Of a stretch of 10,905 nucleotides of DNA, positions 8,115 through 10,905 are shown in pieces. Both the position numbers and the translations under genes were made by a program. The first letter of the stretch is position 1. The number at the start of each line of letters is the position of its first letter. Source of the stretch: JBGPHT01 sp041484525 (GTDB taxonomy: Bacteria > Acidobacteriota > Terriglobia > Bryobacterales > Bryobacteraceae); NCBI GenBank assembly GCA_041484525.1, contig JBGPHT010000214.1, positions 1 to 10,905 on the forward strand. The letters are read 5' to 3'. The notes under the pieces are model-generated. The model searched no databases and was not told where the DNA came from. It saw only the letters and a list, made by a program, of their open reading frames with translations.

Positions 8115-8455
8115 CTCGGGAGTCGTTTACTGGTTTTCTTGAGGCGATCGCGCCTGGCGGCGGCCACGGTAGCGTTGATCTCACGCAAGGACATTCTCTG
8201 GAAGCCCTTGGCATGGGCTTCCTGACGTAGTTCGGCTACCGTGGCGGCGAGTTCCCTAAGAGCCTGTTTGCGGTTCTTCTGTGGGCCAGTGACGATCGCC
8301 CGGTCAATGGCCAACTGCGGAGTAACCAAGAACCGGCCACCTTCCACTACGGCGACTTGCATCAGGGTGCCTTCCGATACGCCAGCTTCATCCCGCAGGT
8401 TCTTGGGGATAACCATCTGGCCTTTTCTTTGAAGCTTGACAAGAGCGGAGGACAT
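8111..8455 (-). CDS. AbrB/MazE-type antitoxin of the PIN toxin pair
   Basis: 114 residues from the ATG at 8455. The N-terminus carries a SpoVT-AbrB swapped-hairpin DNA-binding domain (LVKLQRKGQMVIPKNLRDEA, about residues 5-24, followed by GVSEGTLMQV). The C-terminal half, basic and helical, would bind and neutralise the toxin. A longer frame opens at ATG 8521, but it would add 22 residues ahead of the usual AbrB start and would place the 8474-8496 palindrome inside the gene; GGAAGG about 12 bases upstream of 8455 is a weak, somewhat distant ribosome site. Antitoxins of this type usually repress their own operon by binding upstream with the toxin. Confidence 0.8.
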   Translation of the reverse strand: MSSALVKLQRKGQMVIPKNLRDEAGVSEGTLMQVAVVEGGRFLVTPQLAIDRAIVTGPQKNRKQALRELAATVAELRQEAHAKGFQRMSLREINATVAAARRDRLKKTSKRLPR

Positions 8456-8473
8456 GATTCGATTGAGCCTTCC

Positions 8474-8496
8474 GAAAGTCAGCCCGACTGACTTTC
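8474..8496. promoter_or_regulatory. Palindromic operator candidate for the toxin-antitoxin operon
   Basis: A perfect 9-bp inverted repeat, GAAAGTCAG (8474-8482) and CTGACTTTC (8488-8496), with a 5-base centre. It sits 19-41 bases upstream of the antitoxin ATG, where an AbrB-type repressor dimer would be expected to bind. No convincing promoter boxes were found beside it. Confidence 0.5.
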
Positions 8497-8545
8497 CGAT
8501 AGTGCTTCTGCCTTGTAGCATAGCAGGGCCGAGCGCAAGATGGGT

Positions 8546-9289
8546 CTATGGCGCCACTCTTCGATACATCTCGACAAAACCGTCGAAGGGAACCTGCTCG
8601 GCCCGTAGGCGCGCCTCGGGCCACGCATCCACCGCATCTCCGTAGGTGCCGCTCAGATTGTTGCGCAGCGTCTTCCGCTTCTGGCGGAAGCACCGCCCCA
8701 CGAATTCCAGGAAGCCTTCGGGATCGTCGATCAACGGCTTGTGCATATCAAGCACCACTATCGCCGAATCCACTTTGGGGGGCGGATGGAACGCCGAGGG
8801 CTTCACCGCGCACAGTATTCTTGCCTTGGCAAACACCGCCGTCTGTACCGTCAAATAACCGTACTCGCGCGTTTCCGGCTGCGCCGCCAATCGCTCCGCG
8901 ACCTCTTTCTGGACCAGGAAGACGGCGCGCGGCACGTCCAGCCGCACTACTTTCTCGAGGATGGGAGACGTGATGTAGTACGGCAGGTTGCCGGCGACCA
9001 CGCCGCGCCCCCATTGTGCCAGGTCCGTCTTCAGCACGTCGGCCTGGACCACCTCGAGGCCGGGAAACTTCCCGCGCAGGTGATCCACGAGGTAAGCGTC
9101 GAGCTCGACGGCGATCACGCGGTCCGCACGTTTGAGAAGTCTTTCGGTGAGTGCACCCCGTCCCGGACCGATTTCGATTACCAGTTTTTCGCGCTCGGGA
9201 CAAGCGGCGCGAGCGATGCGCTCCAGGACAGAGCCCTGACTTAGGAAGTGTTGACCGAGCTTGGGGCGCGCCACGCGAAGGGCTGTCAA
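8546..9289 (-). CDS. rsmA: 16S rRNA (adenine1518-N6/adenine1519-N6)-dimethyltransferase RsmA
   Basis: 247 residues. RsmA (KsgA) uses S-adenosylmethionine to dimethylate two adjacent adenines near the 3' end of 16S rRNA late in small-subunit assembly. All family marks are present: KLGQHFL (10-16), the SAM-binding loop EIGPGRGALT (39-48), VELD (61-64), the catalytic NLPYY (101-105), VQKEVAERL, FHPPPKVDS and RQKRKTLRNNL in the C-terminal domain. It is slightly shorter than the E. coli protein (273). The start chosen is TTG at 9289, whose TTGA overlaps the stop of the anti-sigma gene by 4 bases; AAGAGG directly abuts this TTG, so spacing is odd, and GTG at 9274 is an alternative only 5 codons later. 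Its place behind a sigma/anti-sigma pair suggests readthrough from the sigma promoter. Confidence 0.95.
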   Translation of the reverse strand: MTALRVARPKLGQHFLSQGSVLERIARAACPEREKLVIEIGPGRGALTERLLKRADRVIAVELDAYLVDHLRGKFPGLEVVQADVLKTDLAQWGRGVVAGNLPYYITSPILEKVVRLDVPRAVFLVQKEVAERLAAQPETREYGYLTVQTAVFAKARILCAVKPSAFHPPPKVDSAIVVLDMHKPLIDDPEGFLEFVGRCFRQKRKTLRNNLSGTYGDAVDAWPEARLRAEQVPFDGFVEMYRRVAP

Positions 9290-9996
9290 CCTCTTACGTT
9301 GACGCTGTAAATATCGCTATGGAAGTAGACCTGGACCTTGCTCCAGGTGGGCTGGCCGAAGACCGTCGCCGGCGTGAACGTCGACCACAGAATCATGCTC
9401 TTCATGTCCGGCGTCAACTGGCCGTTCTGTATGGAATAGTCGGCCACGCGTCCGCGCTCGTCGATGGTCAACTCGAGCACCATGTCGTTATCCGAACGCG
9501 GCGTACTCGAAAACTCGATCTTCGGGATGTAGCCGACCGCCCCCACCACCTTGCCGTCCGGATAAGTGAAGATGGCCGACGGCGGATCGTCGCCGAAAAA
9601 GTTGTGTGCGAAGCTCAGGCTCGGCACCAGCATGGTGAACAGCAGCATGGCCGACAGCAGACCGCCGGCGAAGGGAAGGGCCATGGGGCGCATCAGGTTG
9701 TCGGAGGCAAGCGCGATCCGCGAGCGCCATTCGCGCATCCGCGCGCTGAAGTTGACGCGCACGGTTTGGCGCGCCTGCTCGTGCGATGCCAGCACGCGCA
9801 GCCGTGCGGTGAGCCCCACCGGCATGGGTGCGGCGTTCATGCTGCGCAGCACTTCCCGCAGCTTGTGCATCGATTCATAGTGCGCGCCGCATTCGCGGCA
9901 CGAACCGATGTGTGCCAGTACGTTCTCCTGCTCACCCGCCGGAATTCTCCGGTCGAGGAGTGAAGAGATCTGTTCTTGCACGTTTTCGCAGCTCAT
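9286..9996 (-). CDS. Membrane anti-sigma factor with zinc-finger N-terminus and TonB-C-like periplasmic domain
   Basis: 236 residues. The N-terminus is a zf-HC2/ZAS anti-sigma domain: H29-x3-C33-x2-C36 (HIGSCRECG) binds zinc and, in this family, wraps the cognate ECF sigma factor. A hydrophobic segment at about 106-128 (LPFAGGLLSAMLLFTMLVPS) spans the membrane. The outer part, about 171-228, resembles the TonB C-terminal fold (MVLELTIDERGRVADYSI, then FTPATVFGQPTWSKVQVYF). The predicted role is to hold the neighbouring sigma factor at the membrane and release it on an envelope signal. The ATG at 9996 begins 7 bases after the sigma stop; the ribosome site is weak (GAG), suggesting coupling to the sigma gene. 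Domain order is clear; the sensing role of the TonB-like part is inference. Confidence 0.85.
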   Translation of the reverse strand: MSCENVQEQISSLLDRRIPAGEQENVLAHIGSCRECGAHYESMHKLREVLRSMNAAPMPVGLTARLRVLASHEQARQTVRVNFSARMREWRSRIALASDNLMRPMALPFAGGLLSAMLLFTMLVPSLSFAHNFFGDDPPSAIFTYPDGKVVGAVGYIPKIEFSSTPRSDNDMVLELTIDERGRVADYSIQNGQLTPDMKSMILWSTFTPATVFGQPTWSKVQVYFHSDIYSVNVRG

Positions 9997-10003
9997 AACA
10001 TCA

Positions 10004-10669
10004 CTACTCTGCCGTATTGGGCACCAATCGCATCGCCGGCCTTTTTTCGAGGCTGCCTGCGAGTTCTTCCCTCAGGGCTTCCCGGCCCCTCAGGATCCGA
10101 GACTTGACCGTCCCCAGTGAAACTTTCAGCACTGCCGCGATTTCGTCGTAGCTCAGGTCCGCTATATCTCTCAGCACTACGGCTTCGCGGAAATTAGGGT
10201 TTATCTTTTCCAGTGCCGCTTCAATCATGATCTGCCGTTCGCGATCGTGCGCCGCTTCGAATGGCGAACGCCCGCGATCCGGTATCACTTCCTTCAAATT
10301 GCGCGAAGATTCCGGACACGTATCCAGTTCCACCTCGCGCCGCCGGTGCCGGAAAAACCACCGCCGCGCGTTGTGCGCTTCATTCACCGTAATCCGGTAG
10401 ATCCAGGTCTTCAGGCTGCTCTGCCCGCGGAAATTTCCGATGTTCCGGAATACCTTAAGAAAGACTTCCTGGACCACATCGCAAGCTTCGGATCGATCGT
10501 TCAGAAGCCGCAGCGCCAGGGTGTAAGCCGGTTGCTGGAAACGTGCCAGCAATTCTTCGTAAGCGCCGTCAGCTCCCGAGCGCAGGGCTTCCACAAGACG
10601 GAGATCGTCGGGCTCCGCGGCAACTTCCGCAGCTCGTTCCGGGCTCAGGTCCAAAATTGAAGTGGCCAC
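10004..10669 (-). CDS. ECF (extracytoplasmic function) RNA polymerase sigma factor, RpoE-like
   Basis: 221 residues from the GTG at 10669. Sigma region 2 (about 36-104) includes DVVQEVFLKVFR (64-75) and SSLKTWIYRITVNEAHN, which bind core polymerase and the -10 element. Region 4 (about 148-203) includes FREAVVLRDIADLSYDEIAA and the -35-reading helix GTVKSRILRGRE. No other domain is present. The frame is also open from an ATG at 10780, but the extra 37 residues resemble no sigma sequence, and an RpoE-type promoter lies inside that extension. The GTG has GAGG 6 bases upstream. The gene heads a compact operon with the anti-sigma factor and rsmA. The presence of its own promoter type suggests positive autoregulation; the regulon beyond this operon cannot be seen here. 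Confidence 0.9.
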   Translation of the reverse strand: MATSILDLSPERAAEVAAEPDDLRLVEALRSGADGAYEELLARFQQPAYTLALRLLNDRSEACDVVQEVFLKVFRNIGNFRGQSSLKTWIYRITVNEAHNARRWFFRHRRREVELDTCPESSRNLKEVIPDRGRSPFEAAHDRERQIMIEAALEKINPNFREAVVLRDIADLSYDEIAAVLKVSLGTVKSRILRGREALREELAGSLEKRPAMRLVPNTAE

Positions 10670-10725
10670 CGGCAGCCTCACCCTGACTTCAAACCTATCA
10701 GGAAAACCTCGGCCTTGCAAAGGTA

Positions 10726-10753
10726 TAGACACCTGGGGCAGGCAGAAAGTTCC
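10726..10753 (-). promoter_or_regulatory. RpoE-type promoter of the sigma/anti-sigma/rsmA operon
   Basis: On the minus strand GGAACTT (10747-10753) and GTCTA (10726-10730) are separated by exactly 16 bases, matching the E. coli RpoE-type consensus (GGAACTT, 15-19 bases, GTCTA/TCTGA). Transcription would start near 10720, about 50 bases before the GTG start of the sigma gene. Confidence 0.7.
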
Positions 10754-10761
10754 CAGGCTAG

Positions 10762-10905
10762 CTATTTCGGGGACATCCATGATAAGGACTTGTCAAGGGA
10801 AAACAGAATTTCCCCTGCACTCAAAAGAGCGTCCTGAATCGCGGTAGCGGTCTCGGCAAGTTGCGCTTCGATTAGTCTTTTGCGATCCGTTACGGATTGG
10901 GCCCA
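10762..10905 (-). CDS. Possible 3' end of an unidentified gene (partial)
   Basis: On the minus strand a frame open from the window edge encodes 47 residues ending in TAG at 10762-10764, including DRKRLIEAQLAETATAIQDA, an amphipathic helix-like stretch. It is in a different frame from the sigma gene and stops 9 bases before the RpoE-type -35 box, a natural place for the preceding gene to end. The family is not recognised, and third codon positions are less GC-rich than in the other genes, so it may be a chance open frame. Confidence 0.35.
   Translation of the reverse strand, partial: WAQSVTDRKRLIEAQLAETATAIQDALLSAGEILFSLDKSLSWMSPK

Noticed and set aside
8388..8693. Minus-strand 101-residue frame between rsmA and the antitoxin
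   Set aside because: Overlaps both genes in another frame and shows no recognisable features.
10791..10796. Perfect TTGACA on the minus strand as a sigma-70 -35 box
   Set aside because: No TATAAT-like box 15-19 bases downstream; the RpoE-type pair at 10726-10753 is better.

Overview
The window reads as one GC-rich bacterial chromosome segment. The mix of genes fits an Acidobacteriota genome of the Bryobacterales/Solibacter type: an S9 propeller peptidase relative, a zinc-finger anti-sigma factor with a TonB-C-like tail, a long Ala/Pro-rich lectin-like membrane protein and a large TPR protein. This assignment is inference from gene style; there is no rRNA or other marker to test it.

Layout. 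Bases 1-136 are the 3' end of a group II intron (domains V and VI, branch-point A at 130, 3' AC end); the rest of the intron lies outside the window. A degenerate copy of a GATGGACGC(A/C)GATAAACGC-type intergenic repeat follows at about 190-217. On the minus strand, 309-2153 encodes an exported S9-type protein that has lost its catalytic Ser and His and its HGGP motif. An AT-richer divergent promoter region (2154-2345) separates it from a plus-strand pair. The first gene of the pair (2346-6041) encodes a 1231-residue protein with an N-terminal Cys/His zinc site, five tandem repeats of about 55 residues, one membrane helix and a C-terminal jelly-roll domain. It overlaps a TPR protein gene (6029-7678) by 13 bases.

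The rest is on the minus strand: a VapBC-like PIN toxin/AbrB antitoxin pair (7704-8455) with a palindrome upstream, then, reading toward lower coordinates from 10669, an ECF sigma factor, its probable membrane anti-sigma factor and rsmA, packed as one operon. An RpoE-like promoter (GGAACTT, 16-base spacer, GTCTA) lies just upstream of the sigma gene, implying autoregulation and a GTG start at 10669 rather than the longer ATG start. The right edge may hold the last 47 codons of another minus-strand gene.

How the genes work together. Sigma and anti-sigma form an envelope-signal circuit that carries rsmA along on the same transcript. The large membrane protein and the TPR protein are translationally linked and probably act in one cell-envelope assembly of unknown function; this pair is the best candidate here for an undescribed system.
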